From: Pseudomonas hygromyciniae
GTDB taxonomy: Bacteria > Pseudomonadota > Gammaproteobacteria > Pseudomonadales > Pseudomonadaceae
DNA: 64,000 bases
Assembly: GCF_016925675.1 (NCBI RefSeq)
Contig: NZ_CP070506.1
Coordinates: forward strand, 3,222,501-3,286,500
Direction: 5' to 3'
Shown: one piece after another, positions 1 to 8,123 of the stretch
Numbering within the stretch: position 1 is the first letter of the stretch
Layout of the letters: each line of letters begins with the position of its first letter
Notes under the pieces: model-generated
The model's input: only the letters and a program-made list of their open reading frames with translations
Databases searched by the model: none
Told to the model about the DNA's origin: nothing
Program-made: the position numbers and the translations under genes

Positions 1-374
1 TGGCAGCGCCCTTGCCGACCTATGAGTTGACCCTGCAGGATGGCCACTTCAACCCGGCGCAGCTCAAGGTGCCGGCCGGCCAGCGCTTCAAGATCGTGTT
101 GAAAAACATCGGCCAAGGCCCGGCCGAGAACGCCTGGCTGCAACTGCGCCAGCACGGCGAAACCGTGAGTTTGAGCATTGAAGACGACGGCCGCGGCTTC
201 AGCGAGCCGGTGGACCAACGCGAACACCACGGCCTGACCATCATGGACGAGCGCGCCCGCAGCCTGCACGGCCAACTGGATATTTCGGCCCGCGAGCCCC
301 AAGGCACGCGGGTACATTTGCTGTTTCGCCCGGAATTCCTCGGGCAGTCTTTACAACAAGGTAGCCTGTCATGA
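1..374 (+). pseudogene. Chimeric ORF: start of a cupredoxin protein joined in frame to the C-terminal end of a NarX-like sensor kinase
   Basis: The frame is open from the window edge, so the true start lies upstream. About the first 40 residues (from PLPTYELTLQDGHF to KNIGQGPAE) read like the beginning of a mature periplasmic cupredoxin-domain protein, just after its signal peptide. From NAWLQLRQ onward the sequence is the end of a NarX/LiaS-type histidine kinase ATPase: the G1 box EDDGRGF, the G2-like HHGLTIMDERA, and a GTRVHLLF ending. The kinase H-box and N-box are absent, so it cannot phosphorylate. The stop overlaps the narL start by 4 nt, the usual coupling of narX and narL. I infer a deletion (or misassembly) that fused two unrelated genes. 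Confident about the two halves, less about the cause. Confidence 0.7.
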
Positions 375-1018
375 ACACCCCACACCGCCACGGTATCCTG
401 CTCGTCGACGACCACCCGATGATGCGCCACGGCATGCGCCAGATGCTCGAACTGGAAGATGACCTGCACGTGGTGGGCGAAGCCGGCAATGGTGAGGAAG
501 CCCTGGGGCTGATCGAATCGTTGCAACCGGACCTGGTGTTGCTGGACAACAACATGCCGCAAATGAACGGCCTGGAAACCCTGCGCCGCCTGCGCGCCAT
601 GGCCTATGGCGGCAAGGTCTTGCTGTTTACCGTGTCCGACGCCGAAGACGACATCCGCGACGCCCTGCGCCTGGATGCCAACGGTTATTTGCTCAAGGAC
701 ATGGAGCCGGAACTGCTGATCCAGTACATCCGCGATGCCCTGCACGGCGCCCTGGTGATCAGCCCAGGCCTGACGCGCGTGCTGGCCCAGGCCCTGCGCT
801 CACCCCAGCCCCACGCCGCGGTTGAACTAACCGAGCGCGAGCGGCAGGTGTTGAAGACCATCGCCGGGGGTTACAGCAATAAGGTGATCGGGCACAAGCT
901 GGGGATTACCGAGGGCACGGTGAAGGTGCATGTGAAGAACCTGCTGCACAAGCTGGGGTTGCGCTCGCGGGTGGAGGCTGCGGTGTGGGCGATGGAGCAT
1001 TTACGCCAGGCTGGGTAG
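371..1018 (+). CDS. narL: NarL-type response regulator
   Basis: A 215-residue two-domain regulator. The receiver domain (about residues 8-122) has the acidic pair D13/D14 and the probable phospho-acceptor D59 in LLDNNMPQMNG. The LuxR/NarL-type HTH (about 150-205) has the typical TERERQVLKTIAGGYSNK start and TVKVHVKNLL recognition helix. In this family phosphorylated NarL switches nitrate-respiration genes under low oxygen. Its start overlaps the end of the broken kinase, so it is translationally coupled to a partner that no longer has an H-box. It may be an orphan or be served by another kinase. NarL assignment rests on sequence character plus the adjacent denitrification genes. Confidence 0.85.
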   Translation: MNTPHRHGILLVDDHPMMRHGMRQMLELEDDLHVVGEAGNGEEALGLIESLQPDLVLLDNNMPQMNGLETLRRLRAMAYGGKVLLFTVSDAEDDIRDALRLDANGYLLKDMEPELLIQYIRDALHGALVISPGLTRVLAQALRSPQPHAAVELTERERQVLKTIAGGYSNKVIGHKLGITEGTVKVHVKNLLHKLGLRSRVEAAVWAMEHLRQAG

Positions 1019-1037
1019 GGTTTGATTGTGTATTACC

Positions 1038-1172
1038 TGTGGCGAGCGGGCTTGCCCCGCGCTGGGCGGCGAAGCCGCCCTAAACCCGGCTATCGCGGTT
1101 TATCTGAAGAAACGCGGCGGGCTTATTGGGGCTGCTTCGCAGCCCAGCGCGAGGGCAAGCCCGCTCGCCACA
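1038..1172. repeat. REPIN (inverted pair of REP palindromes), GGCGAGCGGGCTTGCCC family
   Basis: TGTGGCGAGCGGGCTTGCCC at the left is mirrored by GGGCAAGCCCGCTCGCCACA at the right. Each arm carries an inner hairpin (gggcggc/gccgccc and gctgcttcgcagc). This is the common Pseudomonas REPIN form and fills most of the gap after narL. The same family recurs at 26609-26800. Confidence 0.85.
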
Positions 1173-1285
1173 ACAGCCCTATCTGCCTGGATTAAGGCGT
1201 TGCAGCAAAATTGTGTAGATACCTATGGTGATCGCTGGCAAGTCAGCTTCTACAGGGGAATGCAGCTGCGCGCTCTGGCGTTGCA

Positions 1286-2153
1286 TTAGCGCACTTTCAC
1301 CGTCAACGCCCCCACACTCGCCAAAACAATAACCGTCCCCACGATCACCATCACCGAAGGCCGCTGCGCCAATATCACCCATGCCATCAGCATCGCCACC
1401 GGCGGTATGAGATAAAGCGCAATCGCTGCCCGACTGACCTGGCTATGCGTCAGTACATAAGCCCAGGCCAGGTATGCCAGCGCACTGGGAAAGATGCCGA
1501 GCACCAGCACTGCCAGGTTCACCGAGACCGAAGCCTGGGCCAACTCCCCCGGCAATCCTGGCAGATACACCAGCAGCAACGCCGTACCTGACCAGAGGGT
1601 GAAACACACCATTGTCAGTCCGTCATAGCGCTGTGAGTAACGCTTTTGCAGGGCGAAATACAGGCTCCAGGACGCCGCCGCCAGCAGGATCAACACCCCA
1701 TGCCCATCCAGCTCGCCCCAGCCGCGATCCCCTACCGCCACCACCCCCGGCGCCGAACAGCCCGCCGAGCACGCAGCACCATTGCCAGGCGCTGATCCGC
1801 TCCCTGAACAGCGTGCTGGCAAGTAACGCACTGAACAATGGTGTGGATTGCGCCAGGACGCTGGCAGCGCCGGCACTCACACCGCGCTGGCCGTAATTGA
1901 GGGCGATGTGGTGCAGCGTCACTGCAAACAATCCCAGCACCGCAAACAAAGGCAAATCCCGCAGTCGGGGCCGGGAAATACCTTTTATCCAGGCCACACC
2001 GGCCATGAATACGGAGGCGATCAAAAACCGCAGCAACGCCAGGTTATCGGGCGCATAAGCCTGCAAAGCGATATGGATGCCGACAGGCGAATACGCCCAG
2101 CAGAGGATGACGAAGAGGGTCGCCAGGACAACTTTTGCGTGGGGCATGAGCAT
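1286..2153 (-). pseudogene. EamA/DMT-family permease, frameshifted
   Basis: Two minus-strand frames together give one ten-helix drug/metabolite transporter. The N-terminal half (from about 2153) has FVILCWAYSPVGIHIAL and the EamA-like LAQSTPLFSALLASTLFRE. The C-terminal half (to 1286) has AASWSLYFALQKRY, FPSALAYLAWAYVLTHS and a final helix ending in TVKVR. The frames join at a G5 run (plus-strand C5 at 1744-1748). With four G the protein reads GLFGAGVVAVGDRG without interruption. The permease would export small metabolites across the inner membrane; substrate unknown. It is divergent from the LysR gene at 2261, which may control it. ATG at 2153 is chosen over TTG at 2159; 2147 is another candidate. 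Confidence 0.75.
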
Positions 2154-2260
2154 TCTCAAGGACGTGGCAGCACACAGGCGCGGCCTGGCAAAAGTATGAG
2201 AAAACCCAAGCCCTGAAAAAAGTGACTTAAACTGAGCCCACTCTTCACTTCAGGTGAACC

Positions 2261-3148
2261 ATGGAACTGTCCCAACTGCGTATGTTCAAGACGGTCTACG
2301 AACTGGGCAGCATTGCCCGCGCAGCCGCAAAGCTGCATTGCGTGCCGTCCAATATCACAGCAAGGCTCAAGTCCCTGGAGCAGGAGCTCGGGGTCGCGCT
2401 GTTCCTGCGCGAAGGCCGGGGCCTGCGGATCAGCCCCGCCGGCGAAGTGTTTATCGAATACGCGACGAAAATCCTCGACCTGACCGAAGCCTCCCGGCGT
2501 GCCGTCGCCCCCGGTGGTGCGCCCCATGGGCGGCTGCGCATCGGCGCTATCGAGTCCAGTGCAACCGGGCGCTTGCCACAGTTGCTGGCGCGCTATCACG
2601 CGCTGTATCCCCAAGTGTCGTTGGCGTTGAGCACCGGCACCTGGTCGCAGTTGCTCGATGATATCCAGCACCATCGGCTGGATGCGGCGATTGTCGCCGT
2701 GGATGTGCAACGCCCTGGGCTGGAAAGCACGCTGCTGTATAGCGAAGACCTGGTGCTGATCGCTCCCAAGTCCCTGGGGCCGGTGCGCGCTGTGACGGAC
2801 TTGCAGGGCCTGACCCTGTTTATGTGGCCGACCGGCTGCCCGTATCGCCTGGCACTGGAGCAGTGGTTGTCACGCCACGGCCAAGTCGCGTCAATCGTCA
2901 GCATCGCCAGCTACGGTACGATTATCGGCTGTGTCAGCGCCGGCAGCGGCGCCGCGCTGGTACCACGGGGGATCTACGAGCAATATCGTCAGGGCGCCAA
3001 CTGGCAAGGCCATGAGTTCGCGGAACTGACACGCATCGACAACCGGTTTTACTGGCATGCCAACACAGGCTGCCATCCGGCCCGGGATGCATTTTCGGCA
3101 CTGCTGCGCGATCACTGCCTCCTCGGGTCTACCTCCAACGAGGCATAG
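2261..3148 (+). CDS. LysR-family transcriptional regulator
   Basis: A 295-residue LysR protein. The winged HTH is at residues 1-60 (MELSQLRMFKTVYELGSIARAA, then a helix with VPSNITARLKSLEQELG). The periplasmic-binding-like effector domain spans about 87-290 (HGRLRIGAIESSATGRLP, then LDAAIVAVDV). The start is an ATG about 10 nt after a CTTCAGGTG stretch. It is divergently transcribed from the permease gene with about 107 nt between the two starts. By the usual LysR arrangement it probably controls that gene and itself. Effector and targets cannot be read from sequence. Confidence 0.85.
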   Translation: MELSQLRMFKTVYELGSIARAAAKLHCVPSNITARLKSLEQELGVALFLREGRGLRISPAGEVFIEYATKILDLTEASRRAVAPGGAPHGRLRIGAIESSATGRLPQLLARYHALYPQVSLALSTGTWSQLLDDIQHHRLDAAIVAVDVQRPGLESTLLYSEDLVLIAPKSLGPVRAVTDLQGLTLFMWPTGCPYRLALEQWLSRHGQVASIVSIASYGTIIGCVSAGSGAALVPRGIYEQYRQGANWQGHEFAELTRIDNRFYWHANTGCHPARDAFSALLRDHCLLGSTSNEA

Positions 3149-3195
3149 GCCCGGCAAGCCTTGCGCCCTACCATGGGGGGGAGCGGAGGTACGCC

Positions 3196-3876
3196 ATGCT
3201 GACCCACCCATCCATCGTTTTAACCCTGCGCCGGCATCATCTGTTCAGCCCATTGCCGGAAAAAATCTTCCAGGACGTCTGCACCCTGGCCAATCTCAAA
3301 CGCCTGCCCGGGCACATGACCTTGATGCATCAGGGCGATCCTGCCGAGCGGTTTTTCCTGTTGGTCAGTGGCCAGATCAAGTTGCACCGGGTCACCGGTG
3401 AAGGCCAGGAGCATCTGGTGGAAGTCATTCGCCCTGGCCAGACCTTTGCCGAAGCCCTGCTGTTCAGCCAGGCCAAGGCCTACCCGGTGAGTGCCACGGC
3501 GCTCAAGGACAGCGTGCTGGTAAGCATCGAGGGCCATCATTACCGCAAGGCCCTGGAGGACCAGCCGCAGATCTGCCTGGCAATCCTCGGCACCATGAGC
3601 CTCCACCTGCATCAACGTCTCAAGGACATCGATACCCTGAGCCTGGCCAATGCCAGTCGCCGGGTCATCAACTTCCTGGTCCAGGAGCGCGATCAGGCAA
3701 GCGGCGATGTGGTGCTGCAGGTGCCCAAGCGTCTGGTGGCCTCCAAACTGGGGATTCAGCCGGAGACGTTTTCGCGGATTCTGCATCGGCTGGTAGACGC
3801 CGGCCTGATCGAGGTGCAACGGCGCACGATCCGCATCCTGTGCGAGGAGCAATTGATGACCTATCAGGCCGGCTGA
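3196..3876 (+). CDS. CRP/FNR-family regulator, DNR-like
   Basis: A 226-residue protein with a cyclic-nucleotide-binding fold (about 18-125: GDPAERFFLLVSGQIKLHRVT, GQTFAEALLFSQ) and a CRP-type HTH (about 150-220: RLVASKLGIQPETFSRILHRL). No N-terminal cysteine cluster is present, so it is not an oxygen-sensing ANR/FNR. Spacing and helix sequence resemble the P. aeruginosa NO-responsive regulator Dnr, including the LHQRLKDIDTLSLANASRRV stretch. Dnr-type proteins bind TTGAT-N4-ATCAA sites, and one near-match lies in front of nirS in this window. It probably links NO sensing to the nir genes. The dnr name is likely but unproven. Confidence 0.75.
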   Translation: MLTHPSIVLTLRRHHLFSPLPEKIFQDVCTLANLKRLPGHMTLMHQGDPAERFFLLVSGQIKLHRVTGEGQEHLVEVIRPGQTFAEALLFSQAKAYPVSATALKDSVLVSIEGHHYRKALEDQPQICLAILGTMSLHLHQRLKDIDTLSLANASRRVINFLVQERDQASGDVVLQVPKRLVASKLGIQPETFSRILHRLVDAGLIEVQRRTIRILCEEQLMTYQAG

Positions 3877-3925
3877 CTTAGAATCGACGCCATTGTTCGC
3901 CCGCCTTCCTGACACGAGCGCCCCC

Positions 3926-5074
3926 ATGAGCTTTGATTTCGACACGATTTACCCTCGCCTCGGCACCGGCAGCACCAAGTGGAGCCGCTACCCCGAAGAC
4001 GTCTTGCCCATGTGGATTGCCGACATGGACATCGCCGCCCCGCCGGCGATTCTCAAAGCCCTGCACGCGCGCCTGGACCAGCAGATGCTCGGCTACAGCG
4101 TCGCCCGCCCAGCAGTGCGCGAGGCGATTATCAACGACCTGTGGCACAAATACGCCTGGCGGGTACAGCCCGATGAGTTGCTGTTCCTGCCGGGTGTCGA
4201 GCCGGGCTTCAACATGGCCTTGCATGCCTTTGTCCAACCGGGCCAGTCGGTGGTTTTGCAAACTCCCAACTACGCGCCGCTGCGCCATGCGGCGGGCAAC
4301 TGGAACCTGCCGAAGATCGAAGTGCCCTTCGAACTGAGCGATCAGGGCGAATACCTCACCCCCCTGCCCGCCTTGCGCCAGGCCTTGAAAGGTGCCGGCG
4401 CGCTGCTGTTGAGCAACCCCCACAACCCCCTGGGCAAGGTATTTGCCCGCGAGGAATTGCTGGCCGTGGCCAACGCCTGCCTGGATACAGGTGCGCTGAT
4501 TGTCTCCGATGAAATCCACGCCGAGCTGTGCTTCGACGGGCGCCGGCATATCCCTACCGCCTCGTTGAGTGCAGAGATCGCGCGACGCACCATCACCCTG
4601 ATGTCGGCCAGCAAGGCCTACAACGTCGCTGGTCTGAAGACCTGCTTTGCCATCGTCCAGGATCCGCTCATCCGCGAACGCTTCAACAAGGCGCGCTGCG
4701 GCATGGTCGATAGCGTCAGCCCGTTGGGCCTGGAAGCCACTTGGGCGGCGTATAGCCAATGTGGGGAATGGTTGGAGGCGTTGGTCACGTACCTGCAAGG
4801 CAACCGCGACTACCTGCTGGATGCCGTGCAAAAACGCCTGCCGGGCGTGGTCATGCATGCGCCTCAAGGTACCTACCTGGCCTGGCTGGATTGCAGCGCC
4901 CTGGGCCTGGAAGACCCACAGCGGTTTTTCCTCGAGCAGGCCAAGGTAGGCTTGAGTGCGGGCGTAGAGTTTGGCGACGACAGCCAACAGTTCGTACGCT
5001 TGAACTTTGGCTGCCCGCGGGCGTTGCTCGAAGAAGGTATTTCACGCCTGGAACGCAGCCTGCAAAACCTGTAG
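3926..5074 (+). CDS. patB: PatB/MalY-type PLP-dependent C-S lyase (aminotransferase class I/II)
   Basis: A 382-residue fold-type I PLP enzyme. The PLP lysine is in LMSASKAYNVAGLKT. LSNPHNPLGKVF and VSDEIHAELCF are the usual cofactor-contact motifs. The MWIADMD and PGVEPGFNMALHAF segments are typical of the MalY/PatB branch, which splits cystathionine or similar thioethers into thiol, pyruvate and ammonia. ATG at 3926 is taken because it opens directly on the conserved MSFDFDTIYPR start; a GTG-type start at 3893 would add residues not expected in the family. Single gene, cytoplasmic. Confidence 0.8.
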   Translation: MSFDFDTIYPRLGTGSTKWSRYPEDVLPMWIADMDIAAPPAILKALHARLDQQMLGYSVARPAVREAIINDLWHKYAWRVQPDELLFLPGVEPGFNMALHAFVQPGQSVVLQTPNYAPLRHAAGNWNLPKIEVPFELSDQGEYLTPLPALRQALKGAGALLLSNPHNPLGKVFAREELLAVANACLDTGALIVSDEIHAELCFDGRRHIPTASLSAEIARRTITLMSASKAYNVAGLKTCFAIVQDPLIRERFNKARCGMVDSVSPLGLEATWAAYSQCGEWLEALVTYLQGNRDYLLDAVQKRLPGVVMHAPQGTYLAWLDCSALGLEDPQRFFLEQAKVGLSAGVEFGDDSQQFVRLNFGCPRALLEEGISRLERSLQNL

Positions 5075-5093
5075 GCGCGGCCCTGGCGGCTGA

Positions 5094-5309
5094 TCAGAGC
5101 TTGGCGATGGACACCTCTGTGGATTTGACGAAGGCAATCACTTCGCTGCCCACTTTCAACTCCAGATCACGCACCGAACGGGTGGTGATCACCGAGGTGA
5201 CAATCCCGGACGCGGTTTGCACGTCGATCTCGGATACCACTTCGCCAAGCAGGATTTCCTTGATCACGCCCTTGAACTGGTTGCGCACGTTGATCGCTTT
5301 GATGGTCAT
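5094..5309 (-). CDS. Mop-type molybdate-binding protein (TOBE domain)
   Basis: The 71-residue protein is a single Mop/TOBE domain (KAINVRNQFKGVIKEI, then EIDVQTASGIVTSVITTRS and VIAFVKSTEV), the full length of this family. Mop proteins assemble into hexamers that bind molybdate or tungstate in the cytoplasm as a store or buffer. The molybdenum link suits a nitrate-respiring strain, whose nitrate reductase needs molybdopterin. It is monocistronic. A perfect AT-rich palindrome lies about 83 nt upstream of its start and may be an operator. Confidence 0.85.
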   Translation of the reverse strand: MTIKAINVRNQFKGVIKEILLGEVVSEIDVQTASGIVTSVITTRSVRDLELKVGSEVIAFVKSTEVSIAKL

Positions 5310-5391
5310 GTCGGTTTTCCTTTCACTGTTGGGTCAATCCGCACGAATGCGCAGGCCTTCAAAAATGCGCCATTCACACCACCAACAAAAA

Positions 5392-5417
5392 GGAATAAAT
5401 AACTATTTATTTATTCC
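5392..5417. promoter_or_regulatory. Perfect AT-rich inverted repeat upstream of mop
   Basis: GGAATAAATA, six spacer bases (ACTATT), then TATTTATTCC. The 10-bp arms are exact. It lies in an AT-rich pocket that stands out from its surroundings, upstream of the mop gene and downstream of the receptor gene's end. No protein is assigned; it could be a binding site for a dimeric regulator. Confidence 0.5.
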
Positions 5418-5438
5418 ATATAGACATATGCAAGGCCC

Positions 5439-5466
5439 TGTAGGAGCCGGTTTGCCGGCTCCTACA
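5439..5466. terminator. Strong hairpin after the TonB receptor gene
   Basis: TGTAGGAGCCGG, loop TTTG, CCGGCTCCTACA: a perfect 12-bp stem 10 nt past the receptor stop. It is one half of a TGTAGGAGC-type REP and probably acts as a bidirectional terminator or mRNA end-stabiliser. No clear U-tract follows. Confidence 0.55.
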
Positions 5467-5475
5467 TGGGTTTGG

Positions 5476-7866
5476 TCAAAAACCTACTGTTGCCGACACC
5501 AGCCAGGTACGCGGCGTAGACAGGGTCAGGCCGGGCGCGCTGTCGCTGGAGGTGGCGGCCGACGCCCAGTAGGTCGTGTTCAGTACGTTCTCCACAGTCG
5601 CACGCAGGGTCACTGGGTTTTCCTTGACCTTGAAGGTGTAGCGCGCCCCCAGGTCGTAGCGTTCCCAATTGTCGATCTTCTGCTGGTTGGCCGCGTCCAG
5701 GTACTGCGCGCCGGTATGGATCGCGCGGGCGGTCAGGGTCAGGCCTTGCAGGCGTGGGATATCCCATTCGGCACCCAGGTTGACGTTGGCCACTGGTGCA
5801 CCGGTGCCGCGCTTGCCGTCGGTCAGGCCCTGGGCGGTCTTGGTCTGTTCGCTGTCGAGCAGCATCACCCCGCCGAGCAGGCGCACGCCGGCCAGGGGTT
5901 CGCCAAACACGTTCAGTTCCACGCCCTGGTTGCGCAATTGGCCATTGGGTTTGAAGAAGCCCTGGTTGTCGATGCCATAGGCCGGCTGTTTGATCTGGAA
6001 CACACTGGCGGTCATGCCAAAGCTGCCCATGTCGTACTTGGCGCCAACCTCCACCTGCTTGCTCTTGGTCGGTGGGAAGATCGCGTTTTCATTGCGCACC
6101 CCGCTCGACGGCGCAGTCTCGCCCTGGCTCAGGCCTTCCATGTAGTTGGTGTACAGGGACAGTTGATCGGTGACTTTCACCACCAGGCCCAGGGCCGGCG
6201 AGGTCGCTTGTTCGTCGTACTCCGGCTGATCCTTGATGCCATTGCTCCAGGACGTGACCTGGACCTTTTGCAGGCGTGCCCCCAGGGTCAGCAGTACCCG
6301 TTCATCGAAGAAGGCCAGGGTGTCGGCCAGGGCCAGGCTGGTGAAGCGGTTTTCGGTGTGGGTGCTGGTGTCCCAGCGCACCGCCTGGCCTGGACGGGGC
6401 AACACCACCGGGTTGTAGAGGTTGCTCCTGCCGGGGGTATAGCGCTCGCCGGCATTGTCGAAATCCATGTTGAACTGGTTGAGGCTGACATTGAGCGTGT
6501 GCCCTACAGGGCCGGTATTGAACCAACTGCGCGCGCCCACAGTGGCGGTCTTGACGTCTTCGTCGCGGCGGAAGCTGCGCGGCACTACCGTGAAGTCGCC
6601 ATTGCTCTGGGTCGCCTGCACGCCGTGGCGCAGGAAGTCGTAGTTGCCTTTGCGCGCACCGGCGGCGGCGTAGACCATCAGTGAATCGCTGAGATCAAAC
6701 TCGCCACGCACGGCGCCAAAGGTGTCCTTGGTATGGGAGTACGTCCAGGACTGGGCGAAATTGTCGCGAATGTCGCGGGCCTTGGGCATTACGCTGCCCC
6801 TGGCGACTTCTACGCGCTCCTGGGGCGCGTCGGCGGTGCGTTCCTGGCGCCCGAGGTCGAGGGACAGGCGCACCCGCTCCTTGCGAAAGTCGAGGCCGAT
6901 CACGGTCATTTCGCGGTCGACCTCCTGGTGATCCCATTCGGTGTCGCCGGATTGCTTCACGCCATTGAAACGCACGCCAAACTGCTGCTCGTCGCCAAAC
7001 CGCCGACCGATGTCCACCGCGCCACCGAACTGCCCGGCCGAGGCATAGCTGCCGGTGAACTCGGTAAGCGGTGCATCGGCAGCGCGCTTGGGCTCGATAT
7101 TGATCCCACCACCGATACTGCCCCGCGGCGCTATACCACCGAGCAAGGCGCCGGGGCCCTTGAGGATATCGACGCGCTCGACCATTTCCATGTCGATGGC
7201 GTAGGTCGGCAGCACGCCGTAGAGGCCGCCGTAGGACACATCGCTGTTGAACAGGCTGAAACCCCGCACCGAAAACTGCTCGAAACGCCCGCCAGCGGGG
7301 TTGGTGATGCGCACCGAAGGGTCGCTGGCAACCATTTCGCCGAGGGTCCGCGCCTGCAGGTTCTTCACCGCCTTGGCGGTGTAGGACGTTAGGTTGAATG
7401 GGGTCTCCATAAAGTCGTTATCGCCCAACAGGCCCTGGGCGCCTTGGCGTGTCACTTGGTCACCGGCGTAGGTTTGGGCGACAGGCGTGTTTGCGGCCCC
7501 CAGAATCGAGGTGGCTGGCAACTGATAAACACCGCCCTGTGGCGCGGGGATCAAGGTGTAGGCGCGCTCACCCACCGCTCGCAATTGCAGGTCCGAGCCT
7601 TGCAGCAGGCGTGCGAAGCCTTCCTCGACGGCAAACTCACCCGAGATACCGGCGCTCTGGCGGCCGCTGACCAGGGCCGGGTCCACCGACAGATTGACCC
7701 CGGCCAGCCCGGCAAAGCGGGTCAAGGCGCCGCCCAGGCTGCCGGCGGGCACCTGGTAACTGCGCCGGGCCGCGTCCTCGGCCCAGCTCACAGGAATAAA
7801 CAATGGGCTGGCACTCAGGCTCAGGACCAGACTCAGGCGCAGTAGCGATGGCGGGACGACGGGCAT
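5476..7866 (-). CDS. TonB-dependent siderophore receptor with N-terminal signalling (STN) domain
   Basis: The 796-residue protein has a signal peptide ending near PVSWAEDA. A secretin/TonB short domain follows (about 35-110: YQVPAGSLGGALTRFAGLAG). Next come a plug (about 150-280, with FSVRGFSLFNSDV and VERVDILKGPGALLGG) and a 22-strand barrel ending in the aromatic WLVSATVGF. The STN domain marks it as a transducer that signals to a FecR/FecI pair, and fecR-fecI lie just upstream on the same strand. It takes up a ferric siderophore, probably a xenosiderophore, across the outer membrane. Ligand cannot be told from sequence. A REPIN sits between it and fecR. Confidence 0.9.
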   Translation of the reverse strand: MPVVPPSLLRLSLVLSLSASPLFIPVSWAEDAARRSYQVPAGSLGGALTRFAGLAGVNLSVDPALVSGRQSAGISGEFAVEEGFARLLQGSDLQLRAVGERAYTLIPAPQGGVYQLPATSILGAANTPVAQTYAGDQVTRQGAQGLLGDNDFMETPFNLTSYTAKAVKNLQARTLGEMVASDPSVRITNPAGGRFEQFSVRGFSLFNSDVSYGGLYGVLPTYAIDMEMVERVDILKGPGALLGGIAPRGSIGGGINIEPKRAADAPLTEFTGSYASAGQFGGAVDIGRRFGDEQQFGVRFNGVKQSGDTEWDHQEVDREMTVIGLDFRKERVRLSLDLGRQERTADAPQERVEVARGSVMPKARDIRDNFAQSWTYSHTKDTFGAVRGEFDLSDSLMVYAAAGARKGNYDFLRHGVQATQSNGDFTVVPRSFRRDEDVKTATVGARSWFNTGPVGHTLNVSLNQFNMDFDNAGERYTPGRSNLYNPVVLPRPGQAVRWDTSTHTENRFTSLALADTLAFFDERVLLTLGARLQKVQVTSWSNGIKDQPEYDEQATSPALGLVVKVTDQLSLYTNYMEGLSQGETAPSSGVRNENAIFPPTKSKQVEVGAKYDMGSFGMTASVFQIKQPAYGIDNQGFFKPNGQLRNQGVELNVFGEPLAGVRLLGGVMLLDSEQTKTAQGLTDGKRGTGAPVANVNLGAEWDIPRLQGLTLTARAIHTGAQYLDAANQQKIDNWERYDLGARYTFKVKENPVTLRATVENVLNTTYWASAATSSDSAPGLTLSTPRTWLVSATVGF

Positions 7867-7955
7867 TAAAAGGCTCTCTGTTTTCGTTCACTTGCCTTGG
7901 ATGACAGGCGAGCCGAAAAAAAGGGACACGTTCTACCAAAACTTGTGGAATACCC

Positions 7956-8085
7956 TGTAGGAGCGAGCTTGTCTCCGGGCGGCGTTCCGACGAAAAACTC
8001 GCAGTCACCGGGTTCATCCAGGAAACACGCGTTATCGTTGGCGTTTTTCGTCGGAACGCCGCCCGGAGACAAGCTCGCTCCTACA
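7956..8085. repeat. REPIN, TGTAGGAGCGAGCTTG family
   Basis: TGTAGGAGCGAGCTTGTCTCCGGGCGGCGTTCCGACGAAAAA at the left is repeated inverted at the right end of the element. The arms are about 40 nt, nearly identical, and are separated by about 45 nt. It lies between fecR and the receptor gene and could partly uncouple their expression. Confidence 0.85.
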
Positions 8086-8123
8086 GAGGGCAATGTTGAG
8101 CCCGCCCCCACAGTGAAGCGCAG

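Noticed and set aside
4759..6684. A 641-codon plus-strand open frame over the end of patB and antisense to the TonB receptor
   Set aside because: It has no family features, crosses two genes and the mop gene, and is a shadow of high-G+C codon use in the well-supported minus-strand receptor.
7956..8085. Possible CRISPR-like or phage attachment repeat
   Set aside because: It is a single inverted pair without regularly spaced direct repeats; it fits the Pseudomonas REPIN form.
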